Below are positions 40,308 to 50,274 of a stretch of 64,000 bases of DNA, piece by piece. Positions within the stretch are counted from its first letter, which is position 1; each line of letters starts with the position of its first letter. Location: the NCBI RefSeq assembly GCF_900142955.1, contig NZ_FRCP01000006.1:62001-126000 (forward strand), read 5' to 3'. The notes below the pieces were generated by a model. It worked only from the letters and a program-made list of their open reading frames with translations. It made no database searches and was not told the DNA's origin. The DNA is from Anaerosporobacter mobilis DSM 15930. Its GTDB lineage: Bacteria > Bacillota > Clostridia > Lachnospirales > Lachnospiraceae. Made by a program: the position numbers and the translations under genes.

Positions 40308-41147
40308 TTATAAACATTCCTCTTTGCTTTTTGGCTTTGCCTTATCCTGCTCCGGCACTTTCTTCTGCCCTGCCTTTTCCTTCATCTGCGACAGTTTATC
40401 CTTTACGGACACCCGCCCTCCTTTCTCCGCTTCCTTCCCGGCATCCAGACTAGAAGAAAGCCGATCCAGCTTATCAAATGCCTTATCTATCCCGTCAATC
40501 TTTTTCCGAAGGTTCTCCACCGCCTTTTTTACAGGCTTATTGATTACCCTTGTCATGCCGACACCCGGCTTTTCATCCGATACCTCTTTCGTGCCTTTCC
40601 CGGCTAACAGCCTGCCCACATTGGAAACGCTGTTCCCGATCTGCTTCAGTTCGTCCCCGATGCTGTCAATCTGGTTGGCTGTCTTTTCACAGTCTGTCAT
40701 CACATCAACCAGACGTTCCCGGTAATCGGAAAGCATGGATTTCACGCCGGAAATTCCTGTCTGGAGAACCTTGCACATCTCCGCTTTCCCTTTTTCCTTA
40801 AAGGCACTGACCGCCTGTTGCGCTGTTTCCACCAAACTGTTTCTTACCGATGACAGACATTCCGAAAGGCTTGTGATTTTTTCCTGAAGGTGCGCCACTT
40901 TATCCATGAGCTTCTCCGTCACAGATTTTGGCTGGTTTTCCTGCATCTGCGAAAGCTGCTCCCTGACACCCTGTAATTCATCCACCATTGCGGTAAGCTG
41001 CATCTGCATACCCGCCACATACCAGAAAATCCCCATAAAATCCTGTGACCGCCCGTCCATATCCTGCTGGTTAAGCAGTTCTATAAGCTGCTTTAATACT
41101 TCATTTTCTTCCATGATCTGTTTTGTGTTCTGTTCTGCTGTTTCCAT
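40308..41147 (-). CDS. DUF6674 family coiled-coil protein
   Basis: 279 residues, mostly helical. MEENEVLKQLIELLNQQDMD then FMGIFWYVAGMQMQLTAMVD is the conserved N-terminus of this ICE family; long heptad helices follow (about 60-235). The C-terminus GGRVSVKDKLSQMKEKAGQK and KSKEECL matches the tails of the proteins encoded on both sides. It may be a scaffold or a transferred partner. Function unknown. Confidence 0.82.
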   Translation of the reverse strand: METAEQNTKQIMEENEVLKQLIELLNQQDMDGRSQDFMGIFWYVAGMQMQLTAMVDELQGVREQLSQMQENQPKSVTEKLMDKVAHLQEKITSLSECLSSVRNSLVETAQQAVSAFKEKGKAEMCKVLQTGISGVKSMLSDYRERLVDVMTDCEKTANQIDSIGDELKQIGNSVSNVGRLLAGKGTKEVSDEKPGVGMTRVINKPVKKAVENLRKKIDGIDKAFDKLDRLSSSLDAGKEAEKGGRVSVKDKLSQMKEKAGQKKVPEQDKAKPKSKEECL

Positions 41148-41158
41148 TTTCGTCCTCC

Positions 41159-44100
41159 TTATAAACTTTCTTCTTTTCCTTTTCCCTTTGAAATCTCCGG
41201 CTTTTCCGGCATTTTCTGTCCATAAGCCTTCTGCCGCATCTCGGCAAGTTTTTCTTTTATGGAAATGCGCCCTCTCGGACTGTCTGATAGCATCCGCTCT
41301 TTCCCATGCTCCGCTACTTTTTCCGATACTGCCCGGTTAATCTGCGGCTTAAAAGGCACATCCGCCACAGCTTCTGCTTCACGCTCTATTTCCTCTGTAT
41401 CCATTTCCTCCTGTTCCCCGTCATTCTCCGGCTCATCGTCCATATCAATCCCATCGCCGCCCTTTTCGTCCATGTTCAACAAAGCATTTAATTCTGTCAG
41501 ACGTTCCAGTTTCTCCGCAAGCTCCGCTTCCTGTGGGAATGGCTTTGTAACCTCCACTTTTGCGGTTTCAAGCTGATGCTCCACGTTTTCCAGTTTCTGC
41601 GCCACTTCTTCCATTCTTTTATTCATGCCTTCTAAGGCATTGCTTAACCTCTGTAAATTTCCCAACGGATCAGTGCCGATTTCCACCTCATGGCTGATAC
41701 TGCCTTTCAAATTGACCGTAAACTTGGAAAAGAACGAATCATAGGAAACACTCATTTTAAATCCCTGATATTCCCCGATTGTGACTGCCATATTTGGCTG
41801 TTTTGCACTCCGGCACATATCAATCAGTGCTGCCCCGGCTTCTTTTTTATCCGTATATACCCGGTTCCCGATTTTTATGGAAAAGGTATCTTTATCCGGG
41901 AACTTATTCTGCGCATAGGTCTGAATGTCGGCACGATACCCCGCAAGGCGTTCTTTCATGGACGCAATCTGTACCGGGTAATGCTTCACGATATTGTCCT
42001 CCAAACGGTATTTCTGGCTGGTATGGTTCGCTTTTAACAGCTTTAGCTTTGACACCTGAATATCTAAATCCATCTTTTCCTTAATATAGGGATTACCGGT
42101 TGCCAAAGCCTTTACTTCCGCATAAGTGAGCGCTGCTTCGTCTATATCCTCACAGCTCCGTACCGGGGATTTGCTCGTCATAATCTGCCCGATGAATTTC
42201 TGCTTATTTTCAATGAGCTGCCAACTGTACGAATCGAATGTGCCTTCCGTCACATACCGGAAAATCTTTACCTTGTCATTCATATTGCCCTGTCTTAAAA
42301 TCCTGCCTTCCTGCTGTTCAATGTCGGAAGGACGCCAAGGCACATCAAGGTGGTGCAAAGCGATAAGCCGATCCTGCACGTTCGTCCCTGCTCCCATTTT
42401 TGCGGTTGAGCCTAATAAAAAACGAACCTGCCCGCTCCTTACTTTTGCGAACAGCTCCGCTTTCCTTGTTTCCGTATTGGCATCATGGATAAATGCTATT
42501 TCATTCTCCGGCACTCCCTTCGCCATGAGCTTATCCCTGATGTCCTCATAAACATTAAATGTACCATCTCCCTTCGGCGTAGATAAATCGCAGAAGATAA
42601 GCTGCGCCGACTTCTGCTCTTTGGTCTGCTCCCATATCTCAAATGCTTTCTCCACACAGGTTGTGGCTTTGGAATTTTCTTCATCCGGAAGCATATCATT
42701 TATCAGTCTTTGGTCTAACGCCAGCTTTCTCCCGTCGTTGGTTATCTTGAGCATATTGTCGATGTTCGGCTGCACTTTCCTGTCCCTGACCGCTTCTGCC
42801 CTGTCTGCAAGGGAATGTACCATGTCCTGCTGGTATTCGCTCGGCTTTAACACAATATTTTCATAATCCGCTTCCGGCACAGGAAGTTTCAGCATATCCG
42901 GTGTCTGAATGTCGGCGCTCTCTTTAAATAATGCAATCAGTTCCGGCAGGTTGAAAAACTTAGCGAACCTTGTTTTCGCCCGGTAGCCTGTACCTTCCGG
43001 AGCAAGCTCTATGGCGGTCTGCGTTTCCCCGAACGATGCCGCCCAACTGTCAAAATGCCCCAATCCAAGACGCTGTAAGGTGTTATACTGGAGATAGCGC
43101 ATATTGGTATATAATTCCGTCATGCTGTTGCTGATCGGCGTACCTGTTGCGAATGTGATGCCCTTCCCTCCGGTCAGTTCGTCCATGTACTGGCACTTTG
43201 CAAACATATCCGAAGATTTCTGTGCCTCTGTCTGTGCGATGCCCGCCACATTCCGCATCTTTGTATATAAAAAGAGGTTCTTATAATTATGGCTTTCATC
43301 TACAAACAGCTTATCTACGCCCAACTGTTCAAAGGTCACTACATTATCTTTCCGGCTTGCATCATTTAAGCGGCTCAACCTTGTGTTCAGCGATTTTTTT
43401 GTTTTCTCCATCTGCTTAATGGAGTAACGCTCCCCATTCTCCGCTTTCAGGGCTTCGATTGCCATTTCAATCTCTGCTATCTGCCTTTCAATCATCGCCA
43501 TCTGTCTTTCAGTGGAAAGCGGAATTTTCTCGAATTGACTATGACCGATAATCACAGCATCATAATCCCCTGTTGCGATTCTGGAACAGAACTTTTTCCG
43601 GTTGGCGGGTTCAAAATCCTTTTTTGTAGCCGCTAAAATATTCGCCCCCGGATACAGACGCAGGAAATCGCTTGCCCACTGCTCTGTCAAATGGTTCGGC
43701 ACAACAAATAAGCTCTTTTGGCACAGCCCCAGCCGCTTGCTCTCCATTGCTGCAGCAATCATTTCAAAGGTCTTTCCTGCCCCTACACAGTGGGCAAGCA
43801 GCGTATTATCCCCGTATAGCTGATGCGCCACAGCGTTAAGCTGGTGCGGTCTTAGTATGATGTCCGGTGTCATGCCGGGGAATTTTAAGTGTGAACCGTC
43901 ATATTCCCTCGGTCTTGTGGAATTAAAAAGCTCGTTATACTTTGCACATAAGTCCTGCCTGCGCTCCGGATCACGAAATACCCAATCCTTAAAGGCTTCC
44001 CGTATGGCTTCCTGCTTCTGGCTTGCAAGCATGGTTTCCTTTTTATTGAGGACTCTCTTTTCCTTCCCGTCCTCCGTCACCACATCAAAGATGCGGGTAT

Positions 44101-47100
44101 CACGAAGGTTCAGGGAATCTTCCAAAATCCTGTAAGCATTTGCCCGGCTTGTGCCATAGGTCATGTTGACAAGCGCATTTCCCCTGTCCGCATTTTTCCC
44201 CTTCACGTTCCACTGCCCGGTCACATTGGAATACTGTACGCCCATCGCCTTACGGTCAAACAGGTACTCCGGCGTTTCAAAGGTTTCACGCATGAAATCC
44301 TCAATATATTTCGTGGAAATCCATGTTGCGCCGATCCGCACCTCAATCTCCGATGCGTCAAGCTCCTTCGGCTGTACGCCCTCCAATGAAGTTACGTTAA
44401 TGGCATATTCCGGGTGGTTCTCCGCAAAGGTTCTTGCCACTGACAGCTTCTCCCGCACATTCCCGCTTAAATACTCGTCTGCAGTTTCCCATTCTTCTGT
44501 CACCGGGTTCTGGAAGATTACCCCCGCAAGCTCCTTTGTAATTTCTTCCCCGCTTTTACCCGCAAGCTGTGACATATACGCTAAGTCCACGCCTGCCTTT
44601 TCACTCAGCGATACCGCCAGTGCTTCACTGGCTGTGTCCACGCTTGTCACAACCTCCTGCTTTTTAATGGTTCGCTTCGTGAACATATCCGCCTTGCCGA
44701 TGAAGTTCCCCTCATCGTCCAGCCTTTCAAGGGAACATAACAGGCAGTAACTGGAATCCTGATTGAACGCCCTTTTATTGGTCTGTGAACTGATAAGACC
44801 GAATTTCTTGGAGAAATCATCGTATAACTGGTTTAACTCCGTCTGCTTGTTTTGAATCATATCCTCCGGGTATTCTTCCAACTGAAAATTTATCAGCTCC
44901 TGTGTGCAGTCCCGGATTGCCACCATGCCCTTAATCCTTTGCTCTGCCTTTTCCGACACGTCCACAGGCTTCATAATGGAATTTTCCCGGTAATATACGG
45001 TATCGTCCACCACCGTATAGCTGTAATTCTTCACATCCGGATCGGCGGGTATGTTTTCCTTTGCCAGTTCATCGTCAATCTCGTTAAAATCCGCCTGCTC
45101 GATGCTGCCCTCCACATGGGAAAGCGCATTTTTAAGCTGTGCCGACAAGGGAAGTGAAGTGTCCGGCAGGCAGGCGCTTTCCATGCCATGTGCCCCGGAA
45201 ACCATCTCCATTTTTCCCAATACCATCTCCGGGTGGTCTGCAAAATACTGGTTCATCACAATACCGTCTTTTTCCGTCAGATGCACCCAATCCGGCTCTA
45301 TATCCATTACCCGGTCACGCTTCTTTAAAAACAGAATATCCGAAGTGACCTCCGTACCCGCATTTTCCTTAAACGCTGTGTTCGGAAGCCTGACCGCCCC
45401 TAACAGCTCCGCCCGCTGTGCAAGGTATTTCCGCACTTCCGGATTTTTCTTATCCATTGTCCCCTTTGAAGTGACAAAAGCGACAATGCCGCCCGGTCTG
45501 ACCTTATCCAGTGTCTTTGCAAAAAAATAGTCATGGATAAGGAAATTGTGCTTGTCATACTGCCTGTCAGACACTTTATACTGTCCGAAAGGCACATTTC
45601 CCACCGCAACATCAAAAAAGTCATTGGGATAACTGGTATTCTCAAATCCTGTTATCTTAATATCCGCATGAGGGTAAAGCTGTTTTGCAATCCGCCCGGT
45701 CAACCCGTCAAGCTCCGCCCCGTACAGCCTGCTTTCCTTCATTCCCTCCGGCAGACAGCCATAGAAATTCCCTATCCCTGCGGCGGGATCTAACACGTTC
45801 CCTCTGGTAAATCCCATTTTCCCCACTGCGTCATAGATTGCCTGAATGATGACCGGACTTGTATAATGGGCATTTAACGTGCTTTCCCTTGCGGAAGCGT
45901 ATTCCTCCGGGGATAACAGGCTCTTTAATTCCTGATATTCATTCGCCCAATTCGCTTTGGAAGAATCAAAAGCATCGGCAAGACCTCCCCACCCTACATA
46001 TTTTGCTAAAATCTCCTGTTCCTCTGGTGTAGCGGTACGGTGTTCGCCTTCAATCTTTTCAAGGGTGCGTATGGCTTCTATATTCTGGCGGAACTTCTCT
46101 TTCGGCGCAAATCCTTTCCCGGTGTTTTCGGCTTCATTAAAAGAAATATGATAATTTACTGCTCCCGACTTATCAATCTCCGGCTCTTTTTCTGATGCTT
46201 TTCCCGGCTCTGTGTCGTTTTCCCCCGTCAGCGCTTCCACGTCACCCATGACCTGCCTGATAAACGGATCGTTCTCTAAGGCGTTTTCATCTACAAGCTG
46301 CCCGTCCACAATGCCTGCTTTTTCCAAACGCTCCCGGACTGCCTGTGCGTCAATATCGGGAAAATCATCTTCCGTATTAGAAATATCTTCTTTCGGAATA
46401 CTCCCCGTTTCTGGCTGTCCTGCCTTTTCTGTATCAGTTTCTGGTATTGGCTCTATATTCTCCGTTTCTTCCCGTTCCGGTTCTTCAGATAAATCTTCCG
46501 GCTCTGCCTTTGAAACTTCCTCCGCAGCTTTTTCTTCCCTCTGCTTTTTTGGCTCATTCTCATAACGTGCCGCATATTTCTGTGCTTCCTTCAGCAGAGC
46601 ATCCATCTCCACCGCTTTTTCTGTATTGCCGCTTAATGACTGCATCAGGACATAATCGGCGGCTTCTAAAAATAAAGTATCATAAACCGCTTTGCCCTCT
46701 AACCGCCTGTCAGCGTCCTCAATGGCAACCTCCCCGGTATCCTCATTCCAGCCGACCACATCTCTCATGGACAGCGCACCGCAGATTTTTACCACAGCAG
46801 ACATCTCCGCAAGCCTTTCAGCCAGTGCCTTCTCACTGTCACTAATTTTGTTTTCCGGTTCAGGATTTTGTGCTTTTTCTCTGGAAGTTTCTGCTTCCCG
46901 TTCCGGTACAGCCGCCTTCTCCGGCTCCCTGTCACGTTCTATGTACCTTCTTGCCTGATTGGTAAAACCGTCCAGCACAGCCGGGTGGGAAGTGACGATA
47001 TAATCCCTTGTCTGCCAGTCAGCGGAAGGCACAAGGCTTTTTGCCCACTCCTTATTGTTCGGGGAAAACCTCCCGTCATGGGATAAATGCGTGATTGTAT

Positions 47101-50086
47101 TGGCAAGGACAATCTCTACACGCTCCTTCCCGTACTGCCTGATAATGCCCTCGGCGGTATCCCTCGGAAGTGTATAACCATCAAATTTTTCTGCAATCGC
47201 CTGTTCTATGGCATTTTTGCACTCTACCCGGATACCATGCTCCAGCTTTTCCTGCTCCCGGCGCATGGCTTCCTCCGCCTGCTCTTTTTTATACTGTGCA
47301 TAGGCTTCTTTGCCCTTTGGCGAAAGATATTTATCCGCTTTAACAAGCTCGCTGATACGCTTCTCCACCACATTCCACTTCAAAAGGACTTTTGCGTATG
47401 GGTTTCCATAACTGCCCTTTTCCAGACGGATACCCTTTGCGTCATGGTCTTCATGCCCTTTGTCGCTCCCGATCAGTGCGTGGGAACTGCCGCCTGTTCC
47501 ATATTCATTTTTAAGGAAAGCAATATTATCTTTTTTATCATGCCCCTCCATGAAATACTCATAAATGCGGAACTGCCCATGATGAAAGTTACTGCCGCCT
47601 GTCAGCCGGGTGTCTATCTCGTCCTGTGTGATAAAATCCTCATTCCGCACCTCCACACTGTCCTGTGCCGGATATTCTCTTTTTTCCACACTTAAATCTG
47701 CTATCTCTGAAAGCAGATGCCCCGGACTTTTCACATACCGCCACTTTATCTGCTTTTCCCCGGCTTCAAGCTGTTCTTTCGCTTTGGAAAGCTCCCCGGA
47801 AACAATATCCCGCCCTTCCTGCGTGGATAAAAGCTCACAAAGGTTTGTGATGCTTTCCGGGTGGTTATAATTCTTTATGGGTATGTTTTCCGGCACTTCC
47901 CCGATACCGTCCCGGAAGAAATTGAACAGGTCATTTGACACCCTCTGCCGCTCCACTGCGTCCACAAGGAACACTTCATTAGCGCCCATATAAGTGCCAT
48001 TCTCCACCATAGACCGGACAATGCCCTCCACTTCCTGCCAGCCCATCACCGCAACCGGATTTTCCTTTGCAGACATCCCGTAGCCGATACTCATACCGGA
48101 TTCACTGAACCAGACAGAAATAGGATTGTTCCCAAAGTCAAAGCCTTTCCCGGTAGTCCGGTATTCGTTTTTCAGAAACTCCGCCATTTCCTCCGGCGTC
48201 TTGCCCTGCTGGTACTTTGCATAAATGCGGCTTCTGCTGTTATCCCGTCCGCCGCCTGTACGCAGAATGGCTTCAAGCTGTTCTTTGGGCAAAGAAAAAG
48301 CGGCGGGCATGATGTATTTCTCTCCTGCCTGCGCCGCTTCAATCGTGCCGATCTGTTCCTCGATACTTGGGAAAAGGCTAAGCTGTTGGTAAACTTCCGT
48401 TTCCTTTGGCTCTGGTTCTTCCCACTGCGGTATCTGCCCCTCTTTCAGATATTCGCCTTTCTCCATATAAAAAGCGATGCTGTCCCTCACAGTTTCCCAT
48501 GACACAGACGATTCCGCTGTCCGGTTCAGGTAGTTCCCTCTCCAGACGGTCAGACCGTTCTCATCCGCCCTGTACCCGGCTCTTACCTCCCCAACATAAA
48601 ACTCCGTATATTCCCCATGCCTGTAACTGTTTTTGATATATTCCGTCTGCTTTCCCTTATCCGGCTCAAAAAGCATTACCCCGGCAATATCCGGGCATTT
48701 ATGCTCCATAAATTCGTCAAACTGCAAAATACCCTTTTCAATTTCAAACAAAGAAAAGCCGGATAATGTGTTTTCTCCATTACCCGGCTCTGGCAGCTCC
48801 TTATTTTCAGTTATTTCTTCCTCATTTACAGGCTGTATATCAGCTCTTTCAGCACGATTTCCTCCGCTGAGTGCCTGATGTTGTTCATCATCCCCACCCA
48901 TTTCATCTGATTGGTGGCTTTCAGTTCCTCCGTCACGCCCTCCGCTTTCGCCATCTGCGCTGTCAGCAGTTCCATCCTCTGTTCTGCCTGTTCCTGAATA
49001 GCCAGAAGATGCTCTTTCAGCTTCCCTTTCAGCAGAAGTCCGGTGTAGATTCCCTTCTTGTGTTCCTGTAAGTAATTCTTCCTCATCAGCCCGTACTTTG
49101 TCAGTGTCCCCTCCGGCTGCTCGTCCATCTGTAACATCGGTATCAGATAATCCCCGTTTTTCTCGTAGGTCAGATTCATCATTATTTCCCCTTTCCCCGG
49201 CATTTCCGGTCTGTGTGGTAGGTTGTACGTCCTGCGCTTCACTTTCACGCTTTAAAGCATTATAGCGTGTGTCAACAGTATTTGCAAGTCCTTTTTCAAC
49301 TAAATTTTTCGATGCTTCATTTCTGGCATACGCCCTGTCATACGCCCCGATTGCCTTCCCGATTTCCATAAGGACAGGCTTGGATAAATCGGATATGCTG
49401 TCCCCGATATGCGACAGGGTTTCCACCGTATTAAATTCATGGATATAAGGGAACTGGATTTCCTCTGCCAGCTCCACATCATCCATGCCGCACCGCTTTA
49501 AGACCATGTAAGCGATACTGTCCGCCAGCGTTTCCCGGATACGCACAGCAACATTCAGTTCGTCCAGTTCCTCCAGAAAACTTCCCTCTTTCAGATATTC
49601 CATATCCGAAGCAAGCTCCCCATAACAATCCTGTGCAATCCGGGCAGCAATCTCCCTGATCCTGTCCGTAAACCCGGCTTCTTTGTTGGTATCCCCGTAA
49701 ATCCCTTCCAGACGGTCAAGCACCGCTTCCTGATGTTCCTCTCTCATTTCCCATAGCTGGGGGAAACGCCCGATACGCCTTGCCTTATGCACGTCCGATA
49801 TGTCAAAGACATACCGCAGTCCGGTGTAAGGACTTCCTTCTTCATCAATCAGGGCAATCCCCTTTGCCCCTTTGTTTACCCAACAGTGCATTTTGTCATT
49901 CCATATCTCTATGGAAGCGCAGGCTGTGGCATCCGGTCTTTGGGCATAGATAAGGAGCTGGTCTTTGAACGGGTATTTGTAGAGCCTTGATGCTGTGTTC
50001 AGATATTTCTTCCAGCTTTCTTCATTCCTCGCCACTTCCTTTGATGTTTCTGCGGAAAGTGCGGAAATCAAGTCATATTTTCTCAT
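41159..50086 (-). CDS. Giant polyvalent protein: ArdC-like N-terminus, N6-DNA-methylase-like domain, SNF2-type helicase
   Basis: 2975 residues. The N-terminus (about 25-90) resembles the ArdC-like start of the 1523-residue protein (WKKYLNTASRLYKYPFKDQL, QRPDATACASIEIW). Residues about 1340-1560 are methylase-like: VLDPAAGIGNF (motif I) near 1430 and VGNVPFG near 1496 in place of NPPF/Y. From about 2080 is an SF2 helicase: HCVGAGKTFEM near 2100, VDESHNYK near 2262, TGTPISNSM, GSTAKMGAGTNVQ and QQEGRILRQGN near 2590. A coiled coil and a C-terminal tail with GRISIKEKLAEMRQKAYGQK follow. The family is a hallmark of Tn1549-like ICEs, likely acting on transferred DNA. First gene of its operon. Confidence 0.92.
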   Translation of the reverse strand: MRKYDLISALSAETSKEVARNEESWKKYLNTASRLYKYPFKDQLLIYAQRPDATACASIEIWNDKMHCWVNKGAKGIALIDEEGSPYTGLRYVFDISDVHKARRIGRFPQLWEMREEHQEAVLDRLEGIYGDTNKEAGFTDRIREIAARIAQDCYGELASDMEYLKEGSFLEELDELNVAVRIRETLADSIAYMVLKRCGMDDVELAEEIQFPYIHEFNTVETLSHIGDSISDLSKPVLMEIGKAIGAYDRAYARNEASKNLVEKGLANTVDTRYNALKRESEAQDVQPTTQTGNAGERGNNDESDLREKRGLSDTDVTDGRAAGGDTDKVRADEEELLTGTQEGNLHRTSAEREAERASSGYSGTGRTEDGTADSADGESGGRDGGTESHQSDEMGGDDEQHQALSGGNRAERADIQPVNEEEITENKELPEPGNGENTLSGFSLFEIEKGILQFDEFMEHKCPDIAGVMLFEPDKGKQTEYIKNSYRHGEYTEFYVGEVRAGYRADENGLTVWRGNYLNRTAESSVSWETVRDSIAFYMEKGEYLKEGQIPQWEEPEPKETEVYQQLSLFPSIEEQIGTIEAAQAGEKYIMPAAFSLPKEQLEAILRTGGGRDNSRSRIYAKYQQGKTPEEMAEFLKNEYRTTGKGFDFGNNPISVWFSESGMSIGYGMSAKENPVAVMGWQEVEGIVRSMVENGTYMGANEVFLVDAVERQRVSNDLFNFFRDGIGEVPENIPIKNYNHPESITNLCELLSTQEGRDIVSGELSKAKEQLEAGEKQIKWRYVKSPGHLLSEIADLSVEKREYPAQDSVEVRNEDFITQDEIDTRLTGGSNFHHGQFRIYEYFMEGHDKKDNIAFLKNEYGTGGSSHALIGSDKGHEDHDAKGIRLEKGSYGNPYAKVLLKWNVVEKRISELVKADKYLSPKGKEAYAQYKKEQAEEAMRREQEKLEHGIRVECKNAIEQAIAEKFDGYTLPRDTAEGIIRQYGKERVEIVLANTITHLSHDGRFSPNNKEWAKSLVPSADWQTRDYIVTSHPAVLDGFTNQARRYIERDREPEKAAVPEREAETSREKAQNPEPENKISDSEKALAERLAEMSAVVKICGALSMRDVVGWNEDTGEVAIEDADRRLEGKAVYDTLFLEAADYVLMQSLSGNTEKAVEMDALLKEAQKYAARYENEPKKQREEKAAEEVSKAEPEDLSEEPEREETENIEPIPETDTEKAGQPETGSIPKEDISNTEDDFPDIDAQAVRERLEKAGIVDGQLVDENALENDPFIRQVMGDVEALTGENDTEPGKASEKEPEIDKSGAVNYHISFNEAENTGKGFAPKEKFRQNIEAIRTLEKIEGEHRTATPEEQEILAKYVGWGGLADAFDSSKANWANEYQELKSLLSPEEYASARESTLNAHYTSPVIIQAIYDAVGKMGFTRGNVLDPAAGIGNFYGCLPEGMKESRLYGAELDGLTGRIAKQLYPHADIKITGFENTSYPNDFFDVAVGNVPFGQYKVSDRQYDKHNFLIHDYFFAKTLDKVRPGGIVAFVTSKGTMDKKNPEVRKYLAQRAELLGAVRLPNTAFKENAGTEVTSDILFLKKRDRVMDIEPDWVHLTEKDGIVMNQYFADHPEMVLGKMEMVSGAHGMESACLPDTSLPLSAQLKNALSHVEGSIEQADFNEIDDELAKENIPADPDVKNYSYTVVDDTVYYRENSIMKPVDVSEKAEQRIKGMVAIRDCTQELINFQLEEYPEDMIQNKQTELNQLYDDFSKKFGLISSQTNKRAFNQDSSYCLLCSLERLDDEGNFIGKADMFTKRTIKKQEVVTSVDTASEALAVSLSEKAGVDLAYMSQLAGKSGEEITKELAGVIFQNPVTEEWETADEYLSGNVREKLSVARTFAENHPEYAINVTSLEGVQPKELDASEIEVRIGATWISTKYIEDFMRETFETPEYLFDRKAMGVQYSNVTGQWNVKGKNADRGNALVNMTYGTSRANAYRILEDSLNLRDTRIFDVVTEDGKEKRVLNKKETMLASQKQEAIREAFKDWVFRDPERRQDLCAKYNELFNSTRPREYDGSHLKFPGMTPDIILRPHQLNAVAHQLYGDNTLLAHCVGAGKTFEMIAAAMESKRLGLCQKSLFVVPNHLTEQWASDFLRLYPGANILAATKKDFEPANRKKFCSRIATGDYDAVIIGHSQFEKIPLSTERQMAMIERQIAEIEMAIEALKAENGERYSIKQMEKTKKSLNTRLSRLNDASRKDNVVTFEQLGVDKLFVDESHNYKNLFLYTKMRNVAGIAQTEAQKSSDMFAKCQYMDELTGGKGITFATGTPISNSMTELYTNMRYLQYNTLQRLGLGHFDSWAASFGETQTAIELAPEGTGYRAKTRFAKFFNLPELIALFKESADIQTPDMLKLPVPEADYENIVLKPSEYQQDMVHSLADRAEAVRDRKVQPNIDNMLKITNDGRKLALDQRLINDMLPDEENSKATTCVEKAFEIWEQTKEQKSAQLIFCDLSTPKGDGTFNVYEDIRDKLMAKGVPENEIAFIHDANTETRKAELFAKVRSGQVRFLLGSTAKMGAGTNVQDRLIALHHLDVPWRPSDIEQQEGRILRQGNMNDKVKIFRYVTEGTFDSYSWQLIENKQKFIGQIMTSKSPVRSCEDIDEAALTYAEVKALATGNPYIKEKMDLDIQVSKLKLLKANHTSQKYRLEDNIVKHYPVQIASMKERLAGYRADIQTYAQNKFPDKDTFSIKIGNRVYTDKKEAGAALIDMCRSAKQPNMAVTIGEYQGFKMSVSYDSFFSKFTVNLKGSISHEVEIGTDPLGNLQRLSNALEGMNKRMEEVAQKLENVEHQLETAKVEVTKPFPQEAELAEKLERLTELNALLNMDEKGGDGIDMDDEPENDGEQEEMDTEEIEREAEAVADVPFKPQINRAVSEKVAEHGKERMLSDSPRGRISIKEKLAEMRQKAYGQKMPEKPEISKGKGKEESL

Positions 50087-50221
50087 GGTAAACCTCCATT
50101 TCCTGTTTATTGTTTTTGGGCAATAAAAAAGGTGGCTATGGTTCGTTCATAAGCCATTGCCACCAGTGACGGTAAACTTTATTCAATTTTTGTCTGCTCC
50201 TTTCCTAAAATCTTTATATTT

Positions 50222-50260
50222 ATATAAGAAAAGTACCTAAGATTTCTCCTAAGTACTTTT
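50222..50260 (-). terminator. Terminator of the 801-residue cargo gene
   Basis: A 14-bp stem with G-U pairs (50229-50242 with 50247-50260) and a four-base loop, starting 15 bases past the stop. The U-rich bases lie partly inside the 3' arm (ACTTTTCTTAT). Confidence 0.65.
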
Positions 50261-50274
50261 CAATACTGCTACAA

